From Alphaproteobacteria bacterium bin52 (GTDB taxonomy: Bacteria; Pseudomonadota; Alphaproteobacteria; Thalassobaculales; Thalassobaculaceae): 53,500 nucleotides of DNA. The stretch is taken from NCBI GenBank assembly GCA_002238645.1, contig MPMT01000028.1:1-53500 (forward strand), read 5' to 3'. This document shows positions 16,725 to 24,878 of the stretch, in pieces. Under the pieces are notes generated by a model. The model had not been told where the DNA came from. It ran no database searches and saw only the letters and a program-made list of their open reading frames with translations. The translations under genes were made by a program, and so were the position numbers. The stretch's first letter is position 1, and the number at the start of each line of letters is the position of its first letter.

Positions 16725-18814
16725 CCGGATCGCTGGAGGCGCTGCTCGCCCCGCAATCGGTCGCCGTCATCGGGGCAAGCGACGAGCCCGGTCGCATCGG
16801 CGGGCGTCCGATCCACTCGATGCTCAGCGCCGGTTTTGCCGGCCGGATCTACCCGGTGAACCCGCGACGCGAGACCGCGCAGGGACTTCATTGCTACCCG
16901 GACATCGCCTCGGTACCCGAGCCGGTCGACTGTGTCATCGTCTCGGTTCCGGCCTCGGTCGCGGTCGAGGTGATCGCCGACTGTGCGAAGGCCGGCGCAC
17001 GCAGCGCGATCATGTTCACCTCGGGGTTTGCCGAGACAGGAGCCTCGGGCAGCAGTGCCCAGCAGCAGATCGCCGGGATCGCGCGCAGCAGTGGCATGCG
17101 AATCGTCGGGCCGAACTGTCTCGGGATCTTCAACCTTGAGATCGGGTGGTTCGGAACCTTCGCCAACACGCTCGCAAGCTGCAAGCTGCCGTGCGGTCCG
17201 ATCGGCATCATTACCCAGTCGGGCGCCTATGGCAGCCACCTGTTCACCATCACTCAGAACCGCGGTGTCGGCAGTACCTACTGGGTGACCACCGGGAATG
17301 AGTGCGATGTCGACGTGGCCGAGGTGATCTCGTGCTATGCCGCGATCGACTCGATCCGGGTGATCGTTGCCTACGCCGAGGGAATCGGTGACGGCGAGCG
17401 GCTCCGCCAGGCCTTCGCCGATGCCCGGGCGGCCCGCAAGCCGGTGATCTTCATGAAGGTCGGGATGACGGAGGCGGGAGCCCGGGCCGCGGCCTCGCAC
17501 ACTGCCTCGCTTGCGGGAAGCGACAGTATCTATGACGGACTGTTCGCCCAGTATGGCGTGTGGCGTGCCGAGACCACCGAGGAAATGGCCGACATCGCCT
17601 ACGCCGCCCAGTTCGACCGCTACCCGACCGGCAACCGTATCAGCCTGCAGACCATCTCCGGCGGTGTCGGGGTGCAGCTCGCCGATGCCGCGAGCCGGCG
17701 CGGCTTCGAAGTCACCCCGCTGCCGGAGACAACCCGGGCGAAGATGCTCGAGGTGATCCCGTTCGGCGGCGTCAACAACCCGGTCGACTTTACCGGCCAG
17801 GCGCTCAACGACCGCACCATCCTCGATCGGTGCATGGAGCTCACCGTCGAGGAAGGCGGCTACCACAGCCACATCATCTACATTGCGAGCCTGGCGGCCT
17901 CGCCGTTTACGCGTGATCTCAGCCTGTCGGTCTTCCGGCAGCTGCGCGAACGCTACCCGGACGAGCTGTTCCTGATGAGCATGATCGCGCCCGAGGAAAT
18001 CCGGCGACGCTACGAGGAGATGGGCTACCCCTGCTTCGAGGACCATTCGCTTGCGGTCCGGGCAATGGCGGCGCTGCGCCACTTCAAGCTGGTATTCGAA
18101 CGCGGCGCACCGCGACCGGCGGCGAAACTTCCTGCAGGCGTCCTGCCGGTTCCGGGCGCCATGGCCGGCGAGCAGGACGCCCGCGAATTCCTGGCCTCCG
18201 CCGGAATCCCGGTGGTCGATGGTGCGCAGGCCGCGACCGCGGATGCCGCGGTGCAAGCCTGGCGCAGGATCGGCGGGCCGGTCGTCCTCAAGATCGCCTC
18301 GCCCGACATCGCCCACAAGACCGAGATCGGCGGTGTCCTGCTCGACCTTGACGACGAGGACGCCGTGTGCGGCGGCTACGCCACCCTGCTCGACCGTGCC
18401 CGTGCCGCCGCGCCCGACGCACGGATCTCGGGCGTGACCGTGTCGCGAATGGTCCGGGGCGGCATCGAGACGGTCCTCGGTGCGGTTCAGGACCCGGTAT
18501 TCGGCCCCGTGGTCATGTTCGGACTCGGCGGCATCTTCGTCGAGGTGCTCCGTGACGTGAGTTTCCGGGTCGCACCGTTCGGCGAGGACGAGGCCCGGGA
18601 CATGATCGATGCCATCCGCGGCCGCGCCGTGCTCGATGGCGTGCGCGGGGCGCCGCCGGGGGATGTCGATGCCCTGGCCCGGGCGCTCTCGCGACTCTCC
18701 GTGCTGGCGGCGGCCAATGCCGCGACCATCGACTCGATCGACGTGAACCCGTTCCTGGTGCTGCCGGAGGGTGCGGTCGCGGTCGATGCCCTGATCGTCC
18801 CGCGCCGGGACTGA
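16721..18814 (+). CDS. acyl-CoA synthetase, NDP-forming (acetate-CoA ligase type)
   Basis: A 697-residue fused-subunit enzyme that makes acyl-CoA and releases ADP or GDP rather than AMP. Domains in order: CoA-binding Rossmann domain (SVAVIGASDEPGRIGGRPIH), succinyl-CoA-ligase-like domains (IGIITQSGAYGSHLF; AAASHTASLAGSDS, which contains the phosphorylated His), and a C-terminal ATP-grasp domain (GPVVLKIASPDIAHKTEIGG; VMFGLGGIFVEVL). The ATG overlaps the CoA-transferase stop. The convergent XDH-type gene ends six bases away with no visible terminator. The natural acid is unknown, but the partner racemase suggests a 2-methyl-branched acid. Confidence 0.9.
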   Translation: MTGSLEALLAPQSVAVIGASDEPGRIGGRPIHSMLSAGFAGRIYPVNPRRETAQGLHCYPDIASVPEPVDCVIVSVPASVAVEVIADCAKAGARSAIMFTSGFAETGASGSSAQQQIAGIARSSGMRIVGPNCLGIFNLEIGWFGTFANTLASCKLPCGPIGIITQSGAYGSHLFTITQNRGVGSTYWVTTGNECDVDVAEVISCYAAIDSIRVIVAYAEGIGDGERLRQAFADARAARKPVIFMKVGMTEAGARAAASHTASLAGSDSIYDGLFAQYGVWRAETTEEMADIAYAAQFDRYPTGNRISLQTISGGVGVQLADAASRRGFEVTPLPETTRAKMLEVIPFGGVNNPVDFTGQALNDRTILDRCMELTVEEGGYHSHIIYIASLAASPFTRDLSLSVFRQLRERYPDELFLMSMIAPEEIRRRYEEMGYPCFEDHSLAVRAMAALRHFKLVFERGAPRPAAKLPAGVLPVPGAMAGEQDAREFLASAGIPVVDGAQAATADAAVQAWRRIGGPVVLKIASPDIAHKTEIGGVLLDLDDEDAVCGGYATLLDRARAAAPDARISGVTVSRMVRGGIETVLGAVQDPVFGPVVMFGLGGIFVEVLRDVSFRVAPFGEDEARDMIDAIRGRAVLDGVRGAPPGDVDALARALSRLSVLAAANAATIDSIDVNPFLVLPEGAVAVDALIVPRRD

Positions 18815-18819
18815 ACGCC

Positions 18820-21132
18820 CTACCGTGACCGGGCGGCCCGGATGGCCCGCCACACCGTTTCAGGGTTAAGCGGCATCTGCAGGTGGTCGATTCCGAGCGG
18901 TGCGAGGGCGTCGAGAACCGCGTTCACGACGGTCTGGGTCGAGGCAATGCAACCAGCCTGGCCGCTGCCCTTGACTCCGAGCCGGTTGGCCCCGGTCGGA
19001 ACGCCTTCGAGCGTGGTCTCGAACCGCGGCAGGTCGCGGGCGCGCGGGATCCAGTAGTCCATGAGACTGCCGGCCAGCAGCTGGCCGGATTCGGTATCGT
19101 GCACCACCGCCTCGCCGAGCGCCTGGCCGATGCCCTGGGTCACGCCGCCGTGCACCTGGCCTTCGGTCAGCATCGGGTTGATCAGGGTCCCGTAGTCGTC
19201 GACCATGAGGTAGCGCTCCAGCGTCACGGTGCCGGTGTCCGGATCGACCTCGACCTCGGCGAGATGACAGCCGTTCGGATAGGTCCGCGGGGCGTCCTCG
19301 CGCTTTGCGAAACTGTCGAGCCCGACCCCCGCGAGATCGGGCGCGATCTCGGGGTCGCGGGCAGCCAAGGCGACCTCGGCAAGCCCGACCGAGCGACCAC
19401 CGCTCGCAAAACGTCCGTCGGCAAACTCCACGCTCGCGGGCTCGGCCTGCAACAGGGTGGCGGCAACCCCGTGCGCCGTGGCAAGCGCCTGCTCGAGCGC
19501 GAGCACCATGGTGCCGCCGCCCATGTGCATCGAGCGCGCGCCACCGTGGCCGAAACCCATCCGGGTCACGGCAGTATCGGCCTGCAGGTAGTCGATGTCC
19601 CCGATCCCGACCCCCAGCCGGTCGGCGGCAATCTGGCGATAGGCGGTCGCGTGTCCCTGGCCGTTGGACTCGGTTCCAACCCTGAGTTCGACCCGACCGG
19701 TGGCGGGGAACCGCACCTCCGCGCCTTCGGTCAGGTTGCCGCCCGCGGTCTCGAGAAAACATGCGACCCCGAGGCCGCGCAGCCAACCGGCCCTGGCCGA
19801 GGCGGCCCGACGCTCCTCGAAGCCGTTCCTCTCGCCGTACCGCACGGCGTCATCGAGGTTCTCGACGAACCTGCCTGAATCGAGCACCGATCCGAGAGCG
19901 GCCCGGTGGGGGAAGTGGCGGATCGCGTTCCTGCGCCGCAGTTCCACCACGTCGAAACCGCACCGCCGCGCCGCGACCTCGATCAGGCGCTCGATCAGAA
20001 AGTTGGCCTCGGGCTTGCCCGCACCGCGGTAGGCGTCCACCGGCACGGTGTTGGTAAACACGCCAGTGGTCTCCATGTCGATCGCAGCGATGTCGTAGAT
20101 ACCGCCCATGGCCCTCGCCATCGACAGCGTGCTGGCATTCGGTCCGCCGGAGGAGAGATACGCTCCCATGTCGGCCAGCATCCTGCTGCGCAGGGCCAGG
20201 ATGCGCCCGTCGGCATCAAGCGCCAGCGCCCCCTTTCCAGCGACGGCGCGGCCGTGCACCGCGCCCGCAAAATCCTCGCCGCGGTCCGCGACCCACTTGA
20301 CCGGCCGGGCGTGACGGCGCGCCGCCCACAGCAGCAGCACCCATTCGGGACAGAGGAAGTTCTTCATCCCGAAGCCGCCGCCGACATCGGGGGCGGACAC
20401 GCGGACCTGCTCGCGCGGAACGCGGAACACGGCATCCGCGAGTTCGTTGCGCAGCTCGTGCACGCCCTGCCCGGTACAGGCGAGATGCATCACCCCGCTC
20501 TCGGGATCGATGCTCGCAAGCCCGGCGCGGGGCTCGAGCGGCGCCGCCATCACCCGGCTGTTGACAATCTCGACCTCGATGACATGGTCCGCGGTGCGGA
20601 ACGCAGTGTCGGTGGCGGCGGTATCGCCCCGGCGGAACCGGTATGCGACGTTGCCGGGTGCCTGTTCCCAGATCTGCACCGCACCCGGAGCAACGGCATC
20701 CTGCGGCACCGCCACCGCCTCGAGCGGCCGCCAGGAAACCTCGATCAGGTCGGCGGCATCGACCGCCACCTCGCGCCTCTCGGCCACAACCAGCGCGATC
20801 GGCTCGCCAACGTGCCGGACCCGTCCGGGCGCGAGCGCGAAACGATCCGGAACCACCGGGTCACCCCCCGGCCCGAAACGCACGCCGCAGGGAAGCGGGC
20901 CGAGACCATCGGCGGCAAGGTCGGCGGCAAGGTGGACCCCGACCACACCGGGAACCGACAGGGCGGCGTCGATGCCGGTGACGGTAAAGTCCCCGTGGGC
21001 ATGGCCCGAGCGCAGCACCACCGCGTGCAGTACGCCGTCGCGCTCGAGGTCGCCGACGTAGGTCGCATGGCCCGTCAGGAACCTGTGGTCCTCGATCCGG
21101 GGCAGGGACCTGCCAGTCAGTGGTGTGTCCAT
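18820..21132 (-). CDS. xanthine dehydrogenase family protein, molybdopterin-binding (large) subunit
   Basis: A 770-residue large subunit of the molybdenum hydroxylase family. IEDHRFLTGHATYVGDL opens the first domain; APDVGGGFGMKN binds the cofactor. VDAYRGAGKPEA lies where CO dehydrogenases carry the AYRCSFR loop with its Cys, so this is not a true CoxL. Near the C-terminus GVKGSGQAG occupies the G.GEAG site whose Glu is the usual catalytic base; here it is Gln, as in some CoxL-like subgroups. No iron-sulfur (small) or FAD (medium) subunit gene is near, so the partners are unlinked or the protein works differently. It is the last gene of a leftward cluster, 33 bp after an FMN oxidase. Confidence 0.85.
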   Translation of the reverse strand: MDTPLTGRSLPRIEDHRFLTGHATYVGDLERDGVLHAVVLRSGHAHGDFTVTGIDAALSVPGVVGVHLAADLAADGLGPLPCGVRFGPGGDPVVPDRFALAPGRVRHVGEPIALVVAERREVAVDAADLIEVSWRPLEAVAVPQDAVAPGAVQIWEQAPGNVAYRFRRGDTAATDTAFRTADHVIEVEIVNSRVMAAPLEPRAGLASIDPESGVMHLACTGQGVHELRNELADAVFRVPREQVRVSAPDVGGGFGMKNFLCPEWVLLLWAARRHARPVKWVADRGEDFAGAVHGRAVAGKGALALDADGRILALRSRMLADMGAYLSSGGPNASTLSMARAMGGIYDIAAIDMETTGVFTNTVPVDAYRGAGKPEANFLIERLIEVAARRCGFDVVELRRRNAIRHFPHRAALGSVLDSGRFVENLDDAVRYGERNGFEERRAASARAGWLRGLGVACFLETAGGNLTEGAEVRFPATGRVELRVGTESNGQGHATAYRQIAADRLGVGIGDIDYLQADTAVTRMGFGHGGARSMHMGGGTMVLALEQALATAHGVAATLLQAEPASVEFADGRFASGGRSVGLAEVALAARDPEIAPDLAGVGLDSFAKREDAPRTYPNGCHLAEVEVDPDTGTVTLERYLMVDDYGTLINPMLTEGQVHGGVTQGIGQALGEAVVHDTESGQLLAGSLMDYWIPRARDLPRFETTLEGVPTGANRLGVKGSGQAGCIASTQTVVNAVLDALAPLGIDHLQMPLNPETVWRAIRAARSR

Positions 21133-21165
21133 CGCAAGGGCTCCCGCAGGGTTCCGACAGCCAGG

Positions 21166-22326
21166 TTACCACTCACCGGGCGCTGTTTCGCCGAGCCAGC
21201 TCGAATCGAGGTCGGCAATCCGGGAACATCCGATCTGGGTCATCGCCAGCGTGACCTCGTCGGTCAACATGGAGACCACGTGATCCGGACCCTGCCGGCC
21301 GAGTGCCGACACTCCCCACATGAACACCCGGCCGCAGAAGACGAACCGGGCGCCCAGCGCGTAGGCCTTGATGATGTCGAGACCGGAGCTGAATCCGCTG
21401 TCGACCATGACCACGGCCCGGTCGCCCACGACGCGCAGGATCTCCGGCAGAACCTCGACCGGCGCCGGCGAGGCGTCGAGCTGCCGTCCGCCGTGGTTGG
21501 ACACCAGGATGCCGGTATACCCCATGGTGATCGCCGCCTCGGCATCGGCGGGATGCATGACGCCCTTGATCACCAGTTCGCCGTCCCAGCGGTCCCGGAT
21601 GCGCTGCAGCCGCTCGCGGCTGACCGCGTTCCCGAGCTGCTCGGTGACGTAGGCGGCGATGTCGAACATGCCCCTGCCCGGCGCGTAGCGGCCCAAGGTC
21701 CTGAACCGGGGCATGCCGGCGGACACGGTGGCCAGGCTCCAGCCCGGGCGAACGGCGGCGCGCATGATGTTGCGGGCGGTCAGACGCGGCGGCACCGCCA
21801 GGCCGTTGTACATGTCGCGCGGCCGCCAGCCACGTGACGGCACGTCGACGGTGACCATGGCAACCGAGCAGCCGGAATCGGCCGCCCGGCGCAGCAGGTC
21901 GTCGTTCACCTCCTGGTCCTTCGGCGGATAGAGCTGGAACCAGCCCACGCCGTCGGCGGACCGGCCGAAGTCCTCGATCTCCACCGTGCAGGCGGTGCTG
22001 AGCCCGACGGGAATGCCGGTTCGGCCCGCCGCGCGCGCGAAGTGCAGCTCGGCGCGCGGGTACATCAGTCCTGCAAGCCCCATCGGCGCGATGCCGAACG
22101 GCCGGGTGTAGCTACGGCCGAACAGGTCCACCGACATGGCGACCGGCTCCCGGTCGGTGACGTAGCGCGGAACCAGCGTCACCGCGTCGAGCGCCTCGCG
22201 GTTGCGGCGCAGACCCACCTCCGGGCCGGTCCCGCCATCGACGTAGTCATAGGCAAACTTCGGCAGGCGCCGGCGCGCCGCCCGCTGCAGGTGATCATTG
22301 CTCGGGTAGTGCTGCGGGGCCCGCAT
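21166..22326 (-). CDS. FMN-dependent alpha-hydroxy acid oxidase/dehydrogenase, copy 1
   Basis: A 386-residue member of the lactate/mandelate/glycolate oxidase family. FAYDYVDGGTGPEVGLRRN is the family N-terminus and IAPMGLAGLMYP the first FMN strand. VIKGVMHPADAE gives the FMN-binding Lys, SNHGGRQLDASPAPVEVLPE carries the catalytic His and substrate Arg, and DSGFSSGLDIIKAYALGA completes the flavin site. It oxidises a 2-hydroxy acid to the 2-oxo acid; the acceptor (oxygen or quinone) is unclear. It is near-identical to the gene at 23567-24733, differing at scattered residues and at the last few codons (ETAPGEW). It follows SMP-30 by 43 bp. Confidence 0.88.
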   Translation of the reverse strand: MRAPQHYPSNDHLQRAARRRLPKFAYDYVDGGTGPEVGLRRNREALDAVTLVPRYVTDREPVAMSVDLFGRSYTRPFGIAPMGLAGLMYPRAELHFARAAGRTGIPVGLSTACTVEIEDFGRSADGVGWFQLYPPKDQEVNDDLLRRAADSGCSVAMVTVDVPSRGWRPRDMYNGLAVPPRLTARNIMRAAVRPGWSLATVSAGMPRFRTLGRYAPGRGMFDIAAYVTEQLGNAVSRERLQRIRDRWDGELVIKGVMHPADAEAAITMGYTGILVSNHGGRQLDASPAPVEVLPEILRVVGDRAVVMVDSGFSSGLDIIKAYALGARFVFCGRVFMWGVSALGRQGPDHVVSMLTDEVTLAMTQIGCSRIADLDSSWLGETAPGEW

Positions 22327-22369
22327 GTCGATGTTCCGTTTGCGATGGTGAGAGGAAGAAACCGGGCAT

Positions 22370-23293
22370 TCAGGCGTGCGAGGCCATGACCTTGCCCCGG
22401 ACCGGAAGCTCGGCCCGGAGCACCGTGCCGGATTCCGACTCGGTGATGTAGAGCCAGCGGTTGTCCGGTCCGCCGAAGGCGGCGTTGGTGGTCATCAGGC
22501 CGAGTGGGGAACGGATCCGGTGCAACGGCTGGCCGAGGTGGTCGAAGTGCCACACCGTGCCCAGGCCGGCATGGCAGACCAGCAGCCCGCCCTCGGCGTC
22601 GAGCGCCATGCCGTCGGGACCGCCATGCCCGCCCGAGAGCTGGATGAAGATGCTGACCTTGGTGGTGCTGCCGTCGGGCAGCAACGGCAGGCGCCACACC
22701 GCGTTGCCGCGGGTAACGGCGACATAGAGCAGGGTCTCGTCGAGCGAGGGCACAAGTCCGTTCGGACTCGGAACGGTTCCGACCAGCAGCTGCAGCTGGC
22801 CGGCCGGAGTCAGCCGGTAGACCCTCCCGGTCGGATCGTGCATGCCGGTCTGGCCCTGGTCGGTAAAGTAGATGGCGCCGTCGGGTGCGATGTGCAGGTC
22901 GTTGCAGCCGCGGAAACTCTCCGACCAGCGGTGGTCCACCAGCGGTTCGACCGAGCCGCTGGCGGGATCGATCCGCATGATGCCGCGCTTGTAGTCTGCG
23001 ACCCGCAGCGTTCCGTCGGGATGCACCTTCAGGCCGTTGGGCCAGCCGTCATAGGCGGCGACGATTTCGAAATCGCCATCCGGGGTCACGCGAAGGATCT
23101 CGCCGAACGGGATGTTGACCAGGTAGAGGTTGCCTGCCCGGTCAAACGCCGGTCCTTCGAGAAAGCAGTCGGCGTCGTGGCCCGGACGGTTTGCCTCGGC
23201 CCACGCCGGGCGCGCGCCCGGGCGCCGAAGCCGGTCGGGAACACGGGCGAAGACCTCCGTGTGGACATCCACGGGGGGCGGGTAGAGCGACAT
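22370..23293 (-). CDS. SMP-30/gluconolactonase-like (LRE) family protein
   Basis: A 307-residue six-bladed beta-propeller. EGPAFDRAGNLYLVNIPFGE, GWPNGLKVHPDGTLRVADYK, CNDLHIAPDGAIYFTDQG and SPNGLVPSLDETLLYVA are successive blades with the metal ligands (Glu, Asn, Asp) of the SMP-30 family. There is no signal peptide, so it is cytosolic. Lactone hydrolysis is the usual reaction. It lies between a hydrolase remnant 12 bp upstream and FMN oxidase copy 1 downstream. Traces of a second copy remain at 24770-24878. Confidence 0.85.
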   Translation of the reverse strand: MSLYPPPVDVHTEVFARVPDRLRRPGARPAWAEANRPGHDADCFLEGPAFDRAGNLYLVNIPFGEILRVTPDGDFEIVAAYDGWPNGLKVHPDGTLRVADYKRGIMRIDPASGSVEPLVDHRWSESFRGCNDLHIAPDGAIYFTDQGQTGMHDPTGRVYRLTPAGQLQLLVGTVPSPNGLVPSLDETLLYVAVTRGNAVWRLPLLPDGSTTKVSIFIQLSGGHGGPDGMALDAEGGLLVCHAGLGTVWHFDHLGQPLHRIRSPLGLMTTNAAFGGPDNRWLYITESESGTVLRAELPVRGKVMASHA

Positions 23294-23305
23294 CGGCTTC
23301 TCCGT

Positions 23306-23580
23306 TCATCCGCCGTCCCCGGCACTGAATCCGGGCACCGGCGGCAGGTCGTCACGAAACACCGCGGGGCACCCGGACATCGGCAAGCGCCCGACAGCGC
23401 GCGTTACCCGGATATGCGCGGCCCCGATCCGTCCGGCACGCATCCGGTGTCCGGGCGTGGCGGACAGGTCGTGTGTCCCGCACAGCAGATAGACCGGACA
23501 GGGCGAGCCGCGCAACGGTTCGATCGGAGCCTGCAGGACGTCACGGCCCCGATATCGTGGTGCAGATCACCGCGGGCGCG
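23306..23580 (-). pseudogene. alpha/beta hydrolase, 3' remnant created by tandem duplication
   Basis: The translation RGSPCPVYLLCGTHDLSATP, then RIGAAHIRV and PAVFRDDLPPV, repeats the C-terminus of the intact hydrolase at 24879-26102 (RGSPCPVYLLSGEHDVSATP and so on). Similarity continues upstream through a one-base deletion to about 23580. There it meets the 3' end of FMN oxidase copy 2, whose last residues (PGPRPR) come from this hydrolase sequence. It was probably never a full gene but the junction product of a duplication. Confidence 0.75.
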
Positions 23581-24733
23581 GCCCGGGCGCGGTTTCGCCG
23601 AGCCAACTCGAATCGAGATCGGCGATTCGGGAGCATCCGATCTGGGTCATCGCCAGCGTGACCTCGTCGGTCAGCATGGAGACCACGTGATCCGGACCCC
23701 GCCGGCCGAGTGCCGACACTCCCCACATGAACACCCGGCCACAGAAGACGAACCGGGCACCCAGCGCGTAGGCCTTGATGATGTCGAGACCGGAGCTGAA
23801 CCCGCTGTCGACCATGACCACGGCGCGGTCGCCCGCGGCGCGAAGGATCTCCGGCAGCACCTCGACCGGTGCCGGCGAGGCATCGAGCTGACGCCCGCCG
23901 TGGTTGGACACCAGGATGCCGGTATACCCCATGGCGATCGCCGCCTCGGCATCGGCGGGATGCATGATGCCCTTGATCACCAGCTCGCCGTCCCAGCAGT
24001 CCCGGATGCGCTGCAGCCGCTCGCGGCTGACCGGGTTTCCGATCTGTTCGGTGACATAGGCGGCGATGTCGAACATGCCCCTGCCCGGCGCGTAGCGGCC
24101 AAGTGTCCTGAACCGGGGCATGCCGGAGGACACGGTCGCCAGGCTCCAGCCCGGGCGAACGGCGGCGCGCATGATGTTGCGGGCAGTCAGACGCGGCGGC
24201 ACTGCGAGGTCGTTGTACATGTCTCGCGGGCGCCAGCCGCGCGTCGGCGCGTCGACGGTGACCACGGCAACCGAACAGCCGGAATCGGTCGCCCGGCGCA
24301 GAAGGTCGTCGTTGACCTCCTCGTCCTGCGGCGGAGAGAGCTGGAACCAGCCCATGCCGTCTGCGGACCGGCCGAAGTCCTCGATCTCCACCGTGCAGGC
24401 GGTGGCGAGAACGCCGGGGAACCCGGTTCGCCCCGCCGCGCGGGCGAAGTGCAGTTCGGCTTGCGGGCACATCAGCCCCGCAAGCCCCATCGGCGCGATG
24501 CCGAACGGCCGGGTATAGCTGCGGCCGAACAGGTCCACCGACATGACGACAGGCTCCCGGTCGGTGACGTAGCGCGGAACCAGTGTCACCGCATCGAGCG
24601 CCTCGCGGTTACGGCGCAGGCCCACCTCCGGGCCGGTCCCGCCATCGACGTAGTCATAGGCAAACCTCGGCAGGCGCCGGCGCGCCGCCCGCCGCAAGTG
24701 GTCATTGCTCGGGTAGTGCTGCGGGACCCGCAT
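23567..24733 (-). CDS. FMN-dependent alpha-hydroxy acid oxidase/dehydrogenase, copy 2
   Basis: A 388-residue paralogue of the gene at 21166-22326 with the same flavin and catalytic motifs intact (VIKGIMHPADAE, SNHGGRQLDASPAPVEVLPE). The ATG at 24733 lies at the same place relative to conserved upstream sequence as in copy 1; the frame itself is open to 24928. Differences cluster at substrate-side positions, for example TGFPGVLATACTVE against TGIPVGLSTACTVE, and SPPQDEEVN against YPPKDQEVN, so specificity may have shifted. The last codons are replaced by hydrolase-derived sequence. Both copies look functional. Confidence 0.88.
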   Translation of the reverse strand: MRVPQHYPSNDHLRRAARRRLPRFAYDYVDGGTGPEVGLRRNREALDAVTLVPRYVTDREPVVMSVDLFGRSYTRPFGIAPMGLAGLMCPQAELHFARAAGRTGFPGVLATACTVEIEDFGRSADGMGWFQLSPPQDEEVNDDLLRRATDSGCSVAVVTVDAPTRGWRPRDMYNDLAVPPRLTARNIMRAAVRPGWSLATVSSGMPRFRTLGRYAPGRGMFDIAAYVTEQIGNPVSRERLQRIRDCWDGELVIKGIMHPADAEAAIAMGYTGILVSNHGGRQLDASPAPVEVLPEILRAAGDRAVVMVDSGFSSGLDIIKAYALGARFVFCGRVFMWGVSALGRRGPDHVVSMLTDEVTLAMTQIGCSRIADLDSSWLGETAPGPRPR

Positions 24734-24790
24734 GTGGATGTTCCGTTCGCGATGGTGAGAGGAAGAAACCCGGGCATTCGGGCGCGCGGG
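23580..24790 (-). repeat. tandem duplication, copy 2 (partner about 21180-22390)
   Basis: About 1.2 kb containing the whole FMN oxidase gene, its upstream leader (a shared ATGGTGAGAGGAAGAAAC on the plus strand) and the last codons of SMP-30 is repeated with roughly 90 percent or higher identity by eye. The units are direct repeats separated by the hydrolase remnant and SMP-30. Confidence 0.85.
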
Positions 24791-24878
24791 GCCATGGCCG
24801 GGCCCGGAAATCCGGCCCCGGTCATTCTGCCGGATCTGGCGACGGGTAGCGGGCGGGGCGCGACAGCGGTGATGCCTT
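24770..24878 (-). pseudogene. residual ends of a deleted SMP-30 copy
   Basis: The 145-bp gap between the intact hydrolase and FMN oxidase copy 2 is not ordinary spacer. Next to the hydrolase it reads CCGCTGTCGCGCCCCGCCCG, resembling the SMP-30 start (CCGATGTCGCTCTACCCGCC). Next to the oxidase it matches the last codons of SMP-30 through the stop region. The middle of the gene is gone. The 3' match is clear; the 5' match is weaker. Confidence 0.5.

Noticed and set aside
16310..18853. 847-codon leftward frame
   Set aside because: It is antisense to the CoA transferase and acyl-CoA ligase genes, is His/Arg/Asp-rich, and has no recognisable fold.
18820..21132. CO dehydrogenase CoxL
   Set aside because: The AYRCSFR loop with its Cys is absent (AYRGAGKPE), and coxM and coxS are missing.
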